A stretch of 64,000 bases of DNA from Myxococcota bacterium (GCA_963169915.1 CAUJEM010000125.1:26627-90626), one strand, 5' to 3'. Numbered from the stretch's first letter, positions 41,319-51,142 are shown. Notes: a model not told the origin generated them from the sequence alone. Translations and numbers: made by a program.

Positions 41319-42481
41319 AGCCAGCCTGGCCGGGCAGCGCCTTGCTCGTCGCCGCCCTCCTCGGGTGCAGCCCCCAGTCAGCCCCGGCCGAGCACCACGG
41401 GCACGAGCCACCCGCCTCCGCGGCCGCGTCGAGCCTCGAGGCGCACCAGGACGAAGTCCGGCTCACCCCGGAGGCGCTGGAGCTCGCCCAGATCAGCGTC
41501 GGGCGCGCCGAGCGGCGCGCGCTCACCGGCGGCGCCGCCATCCCCGCGGAGGTGCAGTTCGAGCCCAGCAGCACGGCCCACGTCGGACCCATGGTGTCCG
41601 GGCGCATCACGAAGGTGAGCGCCGCCCTGGGCGACCGCGTGCGTCGAGGACAGGCGCTGGCCGTCATCGCCTCCAGCGACGTCTCGGCGGCGCGGGCCCG
41701 GCTCGGGCAAGCGCGGGCTCGGCTCGCCGCAGCGGAGGCGACCTACCGGCGCCAGCAGCAGCTCAGCTCCGAGGGGATCGGCGCGCAGCGCTCGCTCATC
41801 GACGCCGAGGCTCAGGTGGCGGAGCTGCGCGCGGAGGTGGACGGCGTGCGGCGCCAGCTCTCGGTGTTCGGGGCAGGGGGCGCGGGTGAGCTCACGCTGA
41901 GCGCGCCGATCGACGGCGTGGTGGTCGCCGTCCACGCCACGCTCGGCGAGACGCTGAGCCCCGAGGAGCCCGCCTTCATCATCACCGACCCCACGAAGGT
42001 GTGGGTGCGCGGCAACGTGCCGGAGCTGGAGCTCGCGCAGCTACGCGTGGGCTCCGCCGCGGTGATCCGGCTCCACGCCTTCCCGGAGCTGCGCCTCACG
42101 GGGAGCATCAGCTACATCGCCCCAGCGCTCGACGAGCGCACGCGCTCGCTGCCCGTCCGCGTCACCCTCGACGCGCCGGACGCGCGCCTTCGGAGCGGTC
42201 TGTTCGGCAGCATCGAGCTGACCGGCGGCAGCTCGGACGAGCGCGTCCTCGTCGTGCCGAGCGGCGCCGTCGCCACGCTGGAGGGCCAGACGGTGGTGTT
42301 CGTCCCCGGTGACGAGCCCGGCGCCTTCCGGCCGCGGCCGCTCCTCCTGGGCCGCCGGGCGGGCGGCTGGTTCGAGGTCCGCGCAGGGCTCGCGGAGGGC
42401 GACTCCCTCGCGCTGAGCGGCGCCTTCACCCTCAAGAGCGCGCTGCGGAGCAGCGAGCTGTCCGAGGGTCACGCGCACTGA
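41315..42481 (+). CDS. Periplasmic adaptor (CzcB/CusB type), lipoprotein
   Basis: 388 aa membrane-fusion protein linking the RND pump to the outer-membrane channel. Lipobox ALLGC, then a His-rich stretch EHHGHEP that may bind metal. The hairpin/barrel core is recognisable: GRITKVSAALGDRVRRGQ, a long helical ARARLGQARARLAAAEATYRR, then ELTLSAPIDGVVVAVHATLGE and VLVVPSGAVATLEGQ. Starts at GTG 41315 overlapping the channel gene stop. Confidence 0.92.
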   Translation: MKPAWPGSALLVAALLGCSPQSAPAEHHGHEPPASAAASSLEAHQDEVRLTPEALELAQISVGRAERRALTGGAAIPAEVQFEPSSTAHVGPMVSGRITKVSAALGDRVRRGQALAVIASSDVSAARARLGQARARLAAAEATYRRQQQLSSEGIGAQRSLIDAEAQVAELRAEVDGVRRQLSVFGAGGAGELTLSAPIDGVVVAVHATLGETLSPEEPAFIITDPTKVWVRGNVPELELAQLRVGSAAVIRLHAFPELRLTGSISYIAPALDERTRSLPVRVTLDAPDARLRSGLFGSIELTGGSSDERVLVVPSGAVATLEGQTVVFVPGDEPGAFRPRPLLLGRRAGGWFEVRAGLAEGDSLALSGAFTLKSALRSSELSEGHAH

Positions 42482-42491
42482 GGGCACCCCC

Positions 42492-45400
42492 ATGCGAGCG
42501 CTCGTTGCCTTCTGCCTGCGCTGGCGCCTGCTGGTGCTCGCGTTCGTCGTCCTCGTCACCGCCATTGGCGTCCGCAGCGCCCTGCGGCTGCCCATCGACG
42601 CCGTGCCGGACATCACCAACGTCCAGGTCCAGGTGCTCACCAACGCGCCTGCCCTCGGCGCCGTGGACGTGGAGCGCACCATCACCTTCCCGGTGGAGTC
42701 CGCCATGAGCGGGCTGCCCAACGTGGAGCAGCTCCGCAGCGTGTCGCGCTATGGTCTCTCCGCCGTCACCGTGGTCTTCGAGGAGGGGACGGATCTGCTG
42801 CGCGCGCGCCAGCTCGTCTCCGAGCGCCTCGTCCAGGCGCGAGAGCGCCTGCCCGCCGGTGCGTCTCCGGAGCTGGGGCCGCTCAGCTCCGGGCTCGGAG
42901 AGGTCTTTCAGTTCGAGGTGCGCGCCGAGCACCCCTGCCCGCCGGGAGGGCCCGACACCGACGCCTGTCAGTCGGCCATGGAGCTCCGCTCGCTGCTCGA
43001 CTGGTTCATCGCCTACGAGCTGCGCGCGGTGCCCGGGGTCGTGGAGGTCAACTCCTTCGGAGGGGAGCTGAAGACCTACGAGGTGGAGGTGCTCCCGGAT
43101 CGACTCCGCGCCCTCGACGTCTCGCTCGGCGAGCTGTTCTCCGCCCTGGAGAACAACAACGGCACGGCGGGCGGCGGCGCCGTCGTGCGCTCGGGGGAGC
43201 AATTGCTCGTGCGCGGGGAAGGGCGCCTGCAGAGCCTCGAAGAGATCGGGGACATCATGGTCGAGACCAGCGCGGACGGCATCCCCGTGCGGGTACGAGA
43301 CCTCGCCAGGGTGCACCTCGCCCCCTTGCTGCGGCAAGGCGCCGTGACCCGCGACGGGCGCGGAGAGGTGGTGACGGGCATCGTGATGATGCTGGTGGGG
43401 GCGAACGGTCGCCAGGTGGTCGGCGACGTGAAGGCCAAGCTCGCCCAGCTAGCGCCCTCGCTCCCCCCCGGCGTGCGCATCGAGCCCTTCTACGATCGCT
43501 CGACCTTGGTGGACGGCACGATCCGCACCGTGGGGCGTAACCTGGCGGAGGGGGCGCTCTTCGTCGTGGCCGTGCTGTTCTTGCTGCTCGGCAGCGTGCG
43601 CGGGGGGCTCATCGTCGCCGCCGCCATCCCCTTCGCCATGCTCGTGGCCTTCACCGCCATGAAGCTGCTGGGCCTCTCGGGCAACCTCATGAGCCTCGGC
43701 GCCATCGACTTTGGCATCGTGGTGGACGGCTCCATCATCGTGGTGGAGAGCGCCGTGGTGCACCTGGCGGCGGCGGCGCGCGGCGCCCCGCGGCCGCTCA
43801 GCTACCGAGCCGCCGCGGAGGTGGTGCTGGGCTCCACGCTCGACGTGCGCAAGGCGGCGCTCTTCGGGGAGGCCATCATCGTCATCGTGTACCTCCCCAT
43901 CCTCACCCTGAGCGGCGTCGAGGGGAGGATGTTCAAGCCGATGGCCATCACCGTGCTCTTCGCGCTGCTCGGGGCCTTCGTGGCCTCCCTCACCTTCGTG
44001 CCGGTGCTGGTCGCCACCCTCCTGCGCGGGCAGGCGCACCGGGAGCCGCTGGTGGTGCGGCTGCTGCACCGAGTGTATCCGCGGCTGCTGGGGCCGCTGC
44101 TCCGCAGCCCGCGCTGGGTCCTGCTGGCCTCCTTCTCCCTGCTCGGCGCGAGCGGCGTCGTCGCCGCGCGCATGGGCGCGGAGTTCATCCCTCGACTGGA
44201 TGAGGGCGCGCTGGCGGTGCAGATCCTGCGCTTGCCCAGCGTCGCCCTGGAGGAGAGCGTCGAGAGCGCCACGCGCTTCGAGCGCGTGGTGCGGCAGTTC
44301 CCCGAGGTGACCACGGTGGTCTGCAAGACGGGCCGCGCGGAGATCGCGACCGACCCCATGGGCGTGGAGCTCTCCGACTGCCTCGTGATGCTCGAGCCCC
44401 CCTCCCGATGGACGACGGCCCAGACGCGCGAAGAGCTGGTGCAGCGCATGGCGGCGCGCTTCGCCGAGGCGCTGCCGGGCCTCGGCTTCTCTTTCTCCCA
44501 GCCCATCGAGCTGCGCATGGCGGAGCTCATCAGCGGCGTCCGCTCGGACGTGGCCATCACCATCTCCGGGGATGATCTCCCGACGCTCGAGCGCCTCAGC
44601 CTGCAGGTCCAGGGGGCCATCCGCAAGGTGCCCGGCGCCTCGGACGTGCGCGCCGAGCAGCTCGCGGGGCTCCCCACCCTGGAGGTCACCATCGACCGCG
44701 CCGCGGCCTCGCGCTACGGCATCTCCGTCCGCGACGCGCTCGACGCCATCGAGGTGCTCGGGGGGCGCGCCGTGGGCGAGGTGTACGAGGGGGAGCGGCG
44801 CTATCGCCTGCAGGTGCGGCTCCCCGCCAGCCTGCGCGACGACATCGATCAAGTGCGGCGGCTGCCCGTCAGCGGACAGGGCGGGCAGCTGGTGCCCCTC
44901 GGACAGATCACCAGCATCGAGCTGGTGGACTCACCAGCGAGCGTCAGCCGCGAGGGGGTGCGGCGCCGGACGAGCGTGGAGACCAACGTGCGCGGGCGCG
45001 ATCTGGCGTCCTTCGTCGCGCAGGCCCAAGAGATCGTGCGCGCGGAGATCCCCTTGCCGCCCGGCTACGTCCTCCGCTGGGGAGGTCAGTTCGAGAACCT
45101 GAGCGCCGCCGCCGCGCGCCTGGCGCTCGCCGTACCGCTGGCGCTCGGCCTCATCTTCGTGCTGCTCTACCTGGCCTTCGGTAAGCTCCGGCCGGCGCTC
45201 ATCATATTTCTGAACGTCCCCTTCGCGGCCGTCGGCGGCGTCTTTCTCCTCGCGGCGCGCGGGCTGCCCTTCTCCATCAGCGCCGCCATCGGCTTCATCG
45301 CGCTCTTCGGCATCGCGGTGCTCAACGGGGTGGTGCTCTTGACGACCGTCAAGAAGCTCCGTGAGCAAGGCGTGAGCCCCCTGGAGGCGGCGCGGCAGGG

Positions 45401-45674
45401 GGCGGAGTCACGGCTGCGCGCGGTCGTGATGACGGCCACCGTGGCGACCCTGGGCTTTCTGCCCATGGCCCTGTCCACGGGCGCGGGCGCCGAGGTCCAG
45501 CGGCCGCTCGCCACGGTCGTCATCGGTGGGCTGGTCAGCGCCACCTTCCTCACGCTCTTCGTGCTGCCCACCCTCTACGCCTTCGTGTACCGTCGAGAGG
45601 AGCCGCCGCTCGGCGCAGCGCCAGCGGCAACGGAGCCCCACGCGGCCCCAGCGTCAGCAGAGCCCCTCGGATGA
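42492..45674 (+). CDS. HME-type RND divalent-metal efflux pump (CzcA-like)
   Basis: 1060 aa inner-membrane proton/metal antiporter with 12 predicted membrane helices. TM4 carries AIDFGIVVDGSIIVVE (Asp406, Asp412, Glu419), the charged pattern of the CzcA/HME1-2 (Zn, Co, Cd, Ni) group rather than the CusA copper pattern. The N-terminus (LPIDAVPDITNVQVQVLTN) is typical. The ATPase gene that follows overlaps its stop by 4 bp (ATGA), so the pump and ATPase are made together. Confidence 0.95.
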   Translation: MRALVAFCLRWRLLVLAFVVLVTAIGVRSALRLPIDAVPDITNVQVQVLTNAPALGAVDVERTITFPVESAMSGLPNVEQLRSVSRYGLSAVTVVFEEGTDLLRARQLVSERLVQARERLPAGASPELGPLSSGLGEVFQFEVRAEHPCPPGGPDTDACQSAMELRSLLDWFIAYELRAVPGVVEVNSFGGELKTYEVEVLPDRLRALDVSLGELFSALENNNGTAGGGAVVRSGEQLLVRGEGRLQSLEEIGDIMVETSADGIPVRVRDLARVHLAPLLRQGAVTRDGRGEVVTGIVMMLVGANGRQVVGDVKAKLAQLAPSLPPGVRIEPFYDRSTLVDGTIRTVGRNLAEGALFVVAVLFLLLGSVRGGLIVAAAIPFAMLVAFTAMKLLGLSGNLMSLGAIDFGIVVDGSIIVVESAVVHLAAAARGAPRPLSYRAAAEVVLGSTLDVRKAALFGEAIIVIVYLPILTLSGVEGRMFKPMAITVLFALLGAFVASLTFVPVLVATLLRGQAHREPLVVRLLHRVYPRLLGPLLRSPRWVLLASFSLLGASGVVAARMGAEFIPRLDEGALAVQILRLPSVALEESVESATRFERVVRQFPEVTTVVCKTGRAEIATDPMGVELSDCLVMLEPPSRWTTAQTREELVQRMAARFAEALPGLGFSFSQPIELRMAELISGVRSDVAITISGDDLPTLERLSLQVQGAIRKVPGASDVRAEQLAGLPTLEVTIDRAAASRYGISVRDALDAIEVLGGRAVGEVYEGERRYRLQVRLPASLRDDIDQVRRLPVSGQGGQLVPLGQITSIELVDSPASVSREGVRRRTSVETNVRGRDLASFVAQAQEIVRAEIPLPPGYVLRWGGQFENLSAAAARLALAVPLALGLIFVLLYLAFGKLRPALIIFLNVPFAAVGGVFLLAARGLPFSISAAIGFIALFGIAVLNGVVLLTTVKKLREQGVSPLEAARQGAESRLRAVVMTATVATLGFLPMALSTGAGAEVQRPLATVVIGGLVSATFLTLFVLPTLYAFVYRREEPPLGAAPAATEPHAAPASAEPLG

Positions 45675-48181
45675 GCAAGCACCGGCTAGATCTCACGCTC
45701 GCGTTGCCCGAGGACGCGGCCGTCTGTGAGGCCTGCATCGAGCGGCTGGTGGAGACGCTCGGGGCGCGCCAGGGCGTCTCCAAGGTCCACCTCGATCGCA
45801 GTGACGCCGAGCACCCCAGGCTGTGCCTCCACTACGAGCCCGCGTCTCTGGCGCTGGAGGAGCTGGAGGCGCTGGCGCGCGACGCCGGGGCGGAGCTCAG
45901 CGCCCGCTACGGGCACCTGTCCTTGCCCGCGGTCGGCCTACGCCACGAGCGCCAGGCGCGGCTCGTCGAGGGCGCGCTCCTGCGCCAGCCCGGCGTCCTC
46001 GACGCCTCCGTGGCCTTCGGCTCACGCCGCCTCTACCTGGAGTACGACGCCGGCGCCACGGGGCGTGAGGCCCTGCTCGCCGCGGTCACTCGGCTGGGCG
46101 TGGGCACCTTCACCGAGCCCGCCTCGCCCGTGGCGGCCGCGGAGGCCCAGCAGACCCACGCGCACCACCACGGAGGACCCTTCGGGGAGCTCTCCGAGCT
46201 GTATTTCAGCTTGATCTGCGGCGCGCTCACCTTCTTGGGGTTGGCGGTGGCGCGCTGGACCGCGGCCTCCCCCCTGAGCCTCGGGCTGTACCTCGCCGCC
46301 TATGGCTTCGGCTCCTGGTTCACGCTGCAAGAGGTGAAGCTGGCGCTGGAGGCGCGCAAGCTGGAGATTGATTTCCTGATGCTCGTGGCCGCCGCGGGCG
46401 CCGCGGCGCTGGGCGAGTGGTTCGAGGGCGCGCTCCTGCTCTTCCTGTTCACGCTGGGGCACGCGCTCGAGGGCTACGCCATGGGCCGAGCGCGCGGCGC
46501 CCTCCAAGCGCTGGCGGAGCTGGTCCCGGAGCAGGCCATCCGCCTGGGGGAGGACGACGAGCTCGAGCCCGTCTCCATCGATCGCCTGGTCATTGGAGAT
46601 CGCGTGCTCGTCCGCCCCAACACGCGCGTGCCCACCGACGGCTTCGTGGTGTCCGGGCTCAGCCAGGTGGACCAGGCGTCCATCACGGGGGAGAGCGTCC
46701 CCGTCGACAAGCACCCCGTGTCCGATCTCCAAGCGGCGCTGCGCGCCCCCCACGCGCTCGCCGCCACCCACCGCGTCTTCGCCGGCAGCATCAACGGCGC
46801 GAGCGCGCTGGAGGTCATCGTCACTCAGCTCGCCAGCGACAGCACGCTGGCCCGGATGGTCCGGCTGGTGGCGGAGGCGGAGGCAAGAAAGTCCCCCACC
46901 CAGCGCTTCACCCAGCGCTTCGAGCGGCTGTTCGTCCCGGTGGTGCTGGCGCTCGTCGTGCTGCTGCTGTTCGCCTGGGTCGTCGTGGACGAGCCCTTCA
47001 GCAAGAGCTTCTACCGTGCCATGGCGGTGCTCGTGGCGGCGAGCCCCTGCGCCCTCGCCATCGCCATCCCCAGCGCCGTCCTCTCCGGGATGGCCCGGGC
47101 CGCGAGCGGCGGGGTGCTCGTCAAGGGCGGCGCGCACCTGGAGTCCTTGGGGGAGCTGCGCGCCATCGCCTTCGACAAGACGGGCACCCTCACGGAGGGC
47201 AAGCCGCGCCTCACGGACGTGTTCCCGTGGGAGGGCTCGAGCGAGCGCGAGCTGCTCACCCTGGCCGCCGCGGTGGAGCAGCGCTCCGATCATCCACTGG
47301 CGCGCGCCATCACGAGCGGCGCCGCCGCGCGCGGCATCAGCGAGCCGCTGCCGGAGGCGCGGCAGGTGCGCGCGCTCACCAGCGCCGGCGTCACGGGGCG
47401 CGTGGGCGGCGAGGACGTCACCATCGGCAAGCCCGCGCTCTTCACGCAGGAGCGCGAGCTCCCCGCCGAGCTCATGACCGGCGTGGCGCGCCTCGAGGCC
47501 GAGGGGCGCACCGTGATGCTGGCGCGCGCCGGGCAGCGCTGGCTCGGCGTGCTGGGCGTGATGGACACGCCGCGCCCCGCCGCGCGAGCCGTGCTCGAGC
47601 GGCTACGTCAGCAGGGCGTCGAGCACACCATCATGCTCACGGGCGACAACCAACGCGTGGCCGACGCCGTGGCCGCTCAGCTTGGCCTACGCGCCGCGCG
47701 CGGCGGGCTCCTGCCGGAGGACAAGGTGCTGGCGGTGCGGGAGCTCCAGCGCGCCCACGGAGCGGTGGGCATGGTGGGGGACGGCGTCAACGACGCCCCG
47801 GCGCTGGCCGCGGCCAGCCTGGGGATCGCCATGGGCGCCGGCGGCTCGGACGTGGCGCTGGAGACCGCGGACGTCGCGCTCATGGCCGACGATCTCTCCG
47901 CGCTCCCCTTCGCGCTCCGGCTCGGCGCGGCGGCACGCGCGATCATCCGGCAAAACCTCTGGGCCAGCCTCGGCATGGTGGCGCTGCTCATCCCTGCCAC
48001 CGTGTTCGACGTCGCGAAGATCGGCGTGGCGGTCGCGCTGCACGAGGGCTCCACGCTGCTCGTCGTGGCCAACGCGCTCCGGCTGCTCGCCTTCGAGCGC
48101 GCCCCAGGGGCGCGGCGCCCGCGCGGCCCTGGTCACGGCCACGGCCACGGCCATGGCCACGGCCATGGCCATGGTCACTGA
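45671..48181 (+). CDS. P1B-type metal ATPase (SPC/HEGST, P1B-4-like) with His-rich tail
   Basis: 836 aa. Order: a divergent HMA-like N-terminal region with CEAC (Cys19, Cys22), a second ferredoxin-like repeat, a His cluster THAHHH before TM1, then the ATPase core. The TM6 motif is SPC (458-460) rather than CPC and TM8 has HEGST (791-795), the signature of P1B-4 transporters (Co, Zn, Cd, Fe). Catalytic Asp502 is in DKTGTLTEG; the hinge is GDGVNDAPALAAA. The C-terminus is (Gly-His)8. It follows the RND pump in the same operon, so it probably moves cytosolic metal to the periplasm for RND export. Confidence 0.92.
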   Translation: MSKHRLDLTLALPEDAAVCEACIERLVETLGARQGVSKVHLDRSDAEHPRLCLHYEPASLALEELEALARDAGAELSARYGHLSLPAVGLRHERQARLVEGALLRQPGVLDASVAFGSRRLYLEYDAGATGREALLAAVTRLGVGTFTEPASPVAAAEAQQTHAHHHGGPFGELSELYFSLICGALTFLGLAVARWTAASPLSLGLYLAAYGFGSWFTLQEVKLALEARKLEIDFLMLVAAAGAAALGEWFEGALLLFLFTLGHALEGYAMGRARGALQALAELVPEQAIRLGEDDELEPVSIDRLVIGDRVLVRPNTRVPTDGFVVSGLSQVDQASITGESVPVDKHPVSDLQAALRAPHALAATHRVFAGSINGASALEVIVTQLASDSTLARMVRLVAEAEARKSPTQRFTQRFERLFVPVVLALVVLLLFAWVVVDEPFSKSFYRAMAVLVAASPCALAIAIPSAVLSGMARAASGGVLVKGGAHLESLGELRAIAFDKTGTLTEGKPRLTDVFPWEGSSERELLTLAAAVEQRSDHPLARAITSGAAARGISEPLPEARQVRALTSAGVTGRVGGEDVTIGKPALFTQERELPAELMTGVARLEAEGRTVMLARAGQRWLGVLGVMDTPRPAARAVLERLRQQGVEHTIMLTGDNQRVADAVAAQLGLRAARGGLLPEDKVLAVRELQRAHGAVGMVGDGVNDAPALAAASLGIAMGAGGSDVALETADVALMADDLSALPFALRLGAAARAIIRQNLWASLGMVALLIPATVFDVAKIGVAVALHEGSTLLVVANALRLLAFERAPGARRPRGPGHGHGHGHGHGHGHGH
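48131..48178 (+). repeat. (GGN CAY)8 hexanucleotide repeat encoding Gly-His tail
   Basis: Eight in-frame Gly-His codon pairs end the ATPase gene. The pattern GGCCAC/GGCCAT is repetitive enough to slip, and each slip keeps the frame, so tail length may vary between strains. His clusters bind Zn, Ni or Co. Confidence 0.85.
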
Positions 48182-48189
48182 GTCGCCGC

Positions 48190-48645
48190 TCACTCGGCGC
48201 GCAGCGTGGCGGAGCCGGAGCACGGCCGCTCGAAGCTGACGGGCGGCCCTTGCCGCTGCAGCACCTCGATCTTCACGCTGGAGCCAGCGCGGCAGCTCAC
48301 CTCACCCACGAAGGGCGTCTCGCCCACGCGCACCCCGGCCACGTACACCTCCGCGCGCGGCTGCCGAGCGTCCACCACCAGCGACATGCGCAGCGGCGTA
48401 CCGCTCGGCGCGGGGGGCGTGGGCGGCGCAGCGGTGAGCGGCGCGGCGGCGCTGGGCGCGCTCGCGGCGGCGCTCGCCGCCAGCGCGCGGCGGTCTTCCG
48501 AGGGGACGGGCGCTGGCGCGCTGACGCGCGCGCGCCGCTCCTCCAGCGCCCGGAGCGCGAACTGTACCGAGAACACCGCCAGCAGCAGGCCTCCGGTGAG
48601 CTGCAGCGTCCTCGCCACCTGCTCCAGCACGCGGCGAGCGCTCAT
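48190..48645 (-). CDS. Single-pass membrane protein with PEGA-like domain, partner of GspE-like ATPase
   Basis: 151 aa. One membrane helix (about 17-35, GGLLLAVFSVQFALRAL), an Arg/Ala/Pro linker, then a small beta-domain (PRAEVYVAGVRVGETPFVGEV) of PEGA type with two Cys. The ATG at 48645 overlaps the ATPase stop (ATGA), so it is translated with the GspE-like ATPase. It converges on the metal ATPase gene with 8 bp between stops. No family name. Confidence 0.7.
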   Translation of the reverse strand: MSARRVLEQVARTLQLTGGLLLAVFSVQFALRALEERRARVSAPAPVPSEDRRALAASAAASAPSAAAPLTAAPPTPPAPSGTPLRMSLVVDARQPRAEVYVAGVRVGETPFVGEVSCRAGSSVKIEVLQRQGPPVSFERPCSGSATLRAE

Positions 48646-50156
48646 CCGGCGACCCTCAGCACCTCGGCCAGCGAGGTCTCCCCGGCGAGGGCGCGCTCGA
48701 GCCCGCTCTCGAGCAGCGGCGTCATGCCCCGGCGCACGGCCTCCTCGTAGATGTCCCGCGTGGGCAAGCGCTGGTGCACGGCCTGCCGCAGCTCCGCGTC
48801 CAGCACCAGCACCTCGGCGATGGGCAGCCGCCCCGTGAAGCCCTGGTGCTCGCAGAAGGGGCAGCCCACGGGCTCGTAGTACGTCCCTGGGGGGAGCTGC
48901 ACGCCATGACGTGCGAAGCGCTCGCGGTGGAGGGGCTCCGGCTCCGCCGGTCGACGGCACGCCGTGCACAGCGTGCGCACCAAGCGCTGCGCGAGGCAGC
49001 CCAGCGTAGCGCTGGCGAGCACGAAGGGCTCAATCTGCATGTCCATCATGCGCGCGAAGGGCCCCGCGGCGCCCTCACCGTGGACGGTGGTGAGCAGCAA
49101 GTGACCGGTGAGGCCCGCCTGCATCGCGATGTCCGCCGTCTCTTGGTCGCGGATCTCGCCCACCATCAAGACGTTGGGATCTTGCCGCAGCACGCTGCGG
49201 AGCGTCCCCGCGAAGGTGAGGCCCGCGCGCTGGTTCATCTGCGTCTGGGTGGCGAAGGGGAGCTGTAGCTCGATGGGATCTTCGAGCGTGACGCAGGTGG
49301 TGGTGGCGCCGCGGGTGCGCGACACGTACTCCAGCGCGGCGTAGAGCGTGGTGGTCTTGCCGCTGCCCACCGGGCCCGTGACGAAGAGGACCCCCTGCGG
49401 CTTGGCCAAGACCTCGGTGACACCCCTCAGCACCTCCTCCGAGAAGCCCAAGGACTCGAGCTGCGGCACCGCCAGGCTGCCGCGCACCAGCCGCAGCACC
49501 ACGCGCTCTCCGCTCTCGGTGGGGAGCGTGGAGACGCGCGCCTCGAGCCGCGTGCCGTCGAGCGTGACCACCAGCCGCCCGTCCTGCGGGGTGGCGCGGA
49601 CGGCGGTGTCGAGTCGCGCCAGCACCTTCACGCGGGTGGTGAGCAGCGGGGCCAGCTCCAGGCGCAGGTTGGCCACGTCGTGCAGGGAGCCTTGGACGCG
49701 GTAGGTGACGCGGAACCCGCCCGGCGTGGGGGAGAAGTGGAGGTCGCTGGCGCTCAGCTTGGCGGCGCCGCGCAGCAGCTCGTCCAGCGCCAGGACGACG
49801 TTCGGCACCTCGGCGTCCGTACAGGTGTGGACGCGCTGCTCCACCTCGCGCAGCGCGTCGCGTAGCCCGGTGGTGTGGAGCTGCTCGAAGGCGAGCGGGC
49901 GCTCCGGGGGAGCAGGGAACAGGGCGAGCCCCGCGCCCAGGAGCAGCCCGAGCAGGCTGAGCCCGCCGCCGACCCACCCGAGCCAGCGCCAGCTCACGCT
50001 CCACAGCTCTCGCAGCCACTCCAGCAGCGCCGCAGGGGCCCAGCCGATCGGGGGCTCACCCGCCAGCGCGCCAGCGCCGACCCCCACGAGCAGCGCCACG
50101 AGGGCCACCAGCAGGAGCAGCACGGCCCACCCACTCAAGACGCCACGCTCGGTCAC
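48642..50156 (-). CDS. GspE/PilB-family secretion ATPase with N-terminal membrane segments
   Basis: 504 aa. The ATPase core is standard: Walker A GPVGSGKTTT (about 260-270), Asp box, ITLEDPIE-like CVTLEDPIEL, Walker B VLMVGEIRDQETA, and the C-terminal zinc site with CTACRRP and CPFCEH. The unusual part is the first 80 residues: two hydrophobic helices (12-32 and 58-80) that predict membrane anchoring, absent from normal PilB/GspE. Starts at GTG 50156. No pilin, secretin or GspF genes are nearby. Its coupled partner is the small membrane protein at 48190-48645. Confidence 0.9.
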   Translation of the reverse strand: MTERGVLSGWAVLLLLVALVALLVGVGAGALAGEPPIGWAPAALLEWLRELWSVSWRWLGWVGGGLSLLGLLLGAGLALFPAPPERPLAFEQLHTTGLRDALREVEQRVHTCTDAEVPNVVLALDELLRGAAKLSASDLHFSPTPGGFRVTYRVQGSLHDVANLRLELAPLLTTRVKVLARLDTAVRATPQDGRLVVTLDGTRLEARVSTLPTESGERVVLRLVRGSLAVPQLESLGFSEEVLRGVTEVLAKPQGVLFVTGPVGSGKTTTLYAALEYVSRTRGATTTCVTLEDPIELQLPFATQTQMNQRAGLTFAGTLRSVLRQDPNVLMVGEIRDQETADIAMQAGLTGHLLLTTVHGEGAAGPFARMMDMQIEPFVLASATLGCLAQRLVRTLCTACRRPAEPEPLHRERFARHGVQLPPGTYYEPVGCPFCEHQGFTGRLPIAEVLVLDAELRQAVHQRLPTRDIYEEAVRRGMTPLLESGLERALAGETSLAEVLRVAG

Positions 50157-50297
50157 GCTGCGGGCTCACGAGGCGCTGGGGGATGGGTCACGGAGGAGCA
50201 CCATAGCCGAGCTTGCCCTCGGGGCGCGACCGCACAACTTCCGAGGCGCCGCCCCGAACCCTCGCGCTGCCACCCCGCACCCGAGGAGATCCCGCCC

Positions 50298-51128
50298 ATG
50301 CGTCGCCGTCCAGCGCCTGCCCTGCGTCCCGCGCCTTGCCTGGCGCTCGCCCTGCTCCTCGGCGCCTGCGGCAGCCCGGACGAGGGCTCGTCCGAGGCTT
50401 GGCCCGCGGAGACGCCCTGTCACGCCGGCGCTGGGGGTCAGCCGCTCATCGTGCTCCCGGAAGCTGGAGACCGCTGGCCGGACCTCACCGAGGAGACGAC
50501 CTCCCCCTGTCCCCCGGACATGGCGCGCGTCGCGGAGACCTGCATCGATCGCTACGAGGCGCCTGGCCGCGCGGGCGCGCTGCCCCTGGTGATGTACAGC
50601 TTCCACGACGCCGCGGCCTGGTGCGCCCAGCGCGGCAAGCGCCTCTGCTACGACGATGAGTGGACCCGAGCCTGTGAGGGCGCCGAGGGCTGGCCGCTGC
50701 CTTACGGGGCGCGGCACGAGCCCGGGCGCTGCCGTGACGACGCCCGCTGGCGCGCGTTCGACCAAGACCGCCTCGACCTGTGGCCGCTGAGGGCGGCGAG
50801 CCCAGCGCACGAGTCGCTGGCCGAGCTCTTCGACGCGGCGCAGGCCCTCGGGGGCAGGGGCCTGCAAGCCGTCCAGCACGTGCAAGCGCTCTACCAAGCG
50901 CTTCCGTCCGGCGCACGGGAGGGCTGCCGGGGTTCCGCCGGCGTGCTCGATCTGGTGGGCAACGTGGAGGAGTGGGTCCGCCGACGCCACCCGGGTGGGG
51001 ACTACGTCAGCGGGCTCAAGGGGAGATACTGGGCGGAGACGGCCTCCTGCCAGGCCACGGTGACGGTGCACGCGCCAAGCTTCAGATTTTACGAGATCGG
51101 CTTTCGCTGCTGCAGCGACCCGCGCTGA
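50298..51128 (+). CDS. SUMF1/formylglycine-enzyme-fold lipoprotein
   Basis: 276 aa. Lipobox LLGAC, then a SUMF1-like fold: CPPDMARVAETCIDRYEAP, FHDAAAWCAQRGKRLCYDDEWTRACEG, DLVGNVEEWV and FRFYEIGFRCC, the usual order of this superfamily. The active-site Cys pair of true formylglycine enzymes is not clearly present, so it may be a binding rather than a catalytic member. A GAGGAG ribosome-binding site lies upstream of ATG 50298. Ten Cys suggest disulfides. Confidence 0.82.
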   Translation: MRRRPAPALRPAPCLALALLLGACGSPDEGSSEAWPAETPCHAGAGGQPLIVLPEAGDRWPDLTEETTSPCPPDMARVAETCIDRYEAPGRAGALPLVMYSFHDAAAWCAQRGKRLCYDDEWTRACEGAEGWPLPYGARHEPGRCRDDARWRAFDQDRLDLWPLRAASPAHESLAELFDAAQALGGRGLQAVQHVQALYQALPSGAREGCRGSAGVLDLVGNVEEWVRRRHPGGDYVSGLKGRYWAETASCQATVTVHAPSFRFYEIGFRCCSDPR

Positions 51129-51142
51129 GCCGGCCGCGCGCC

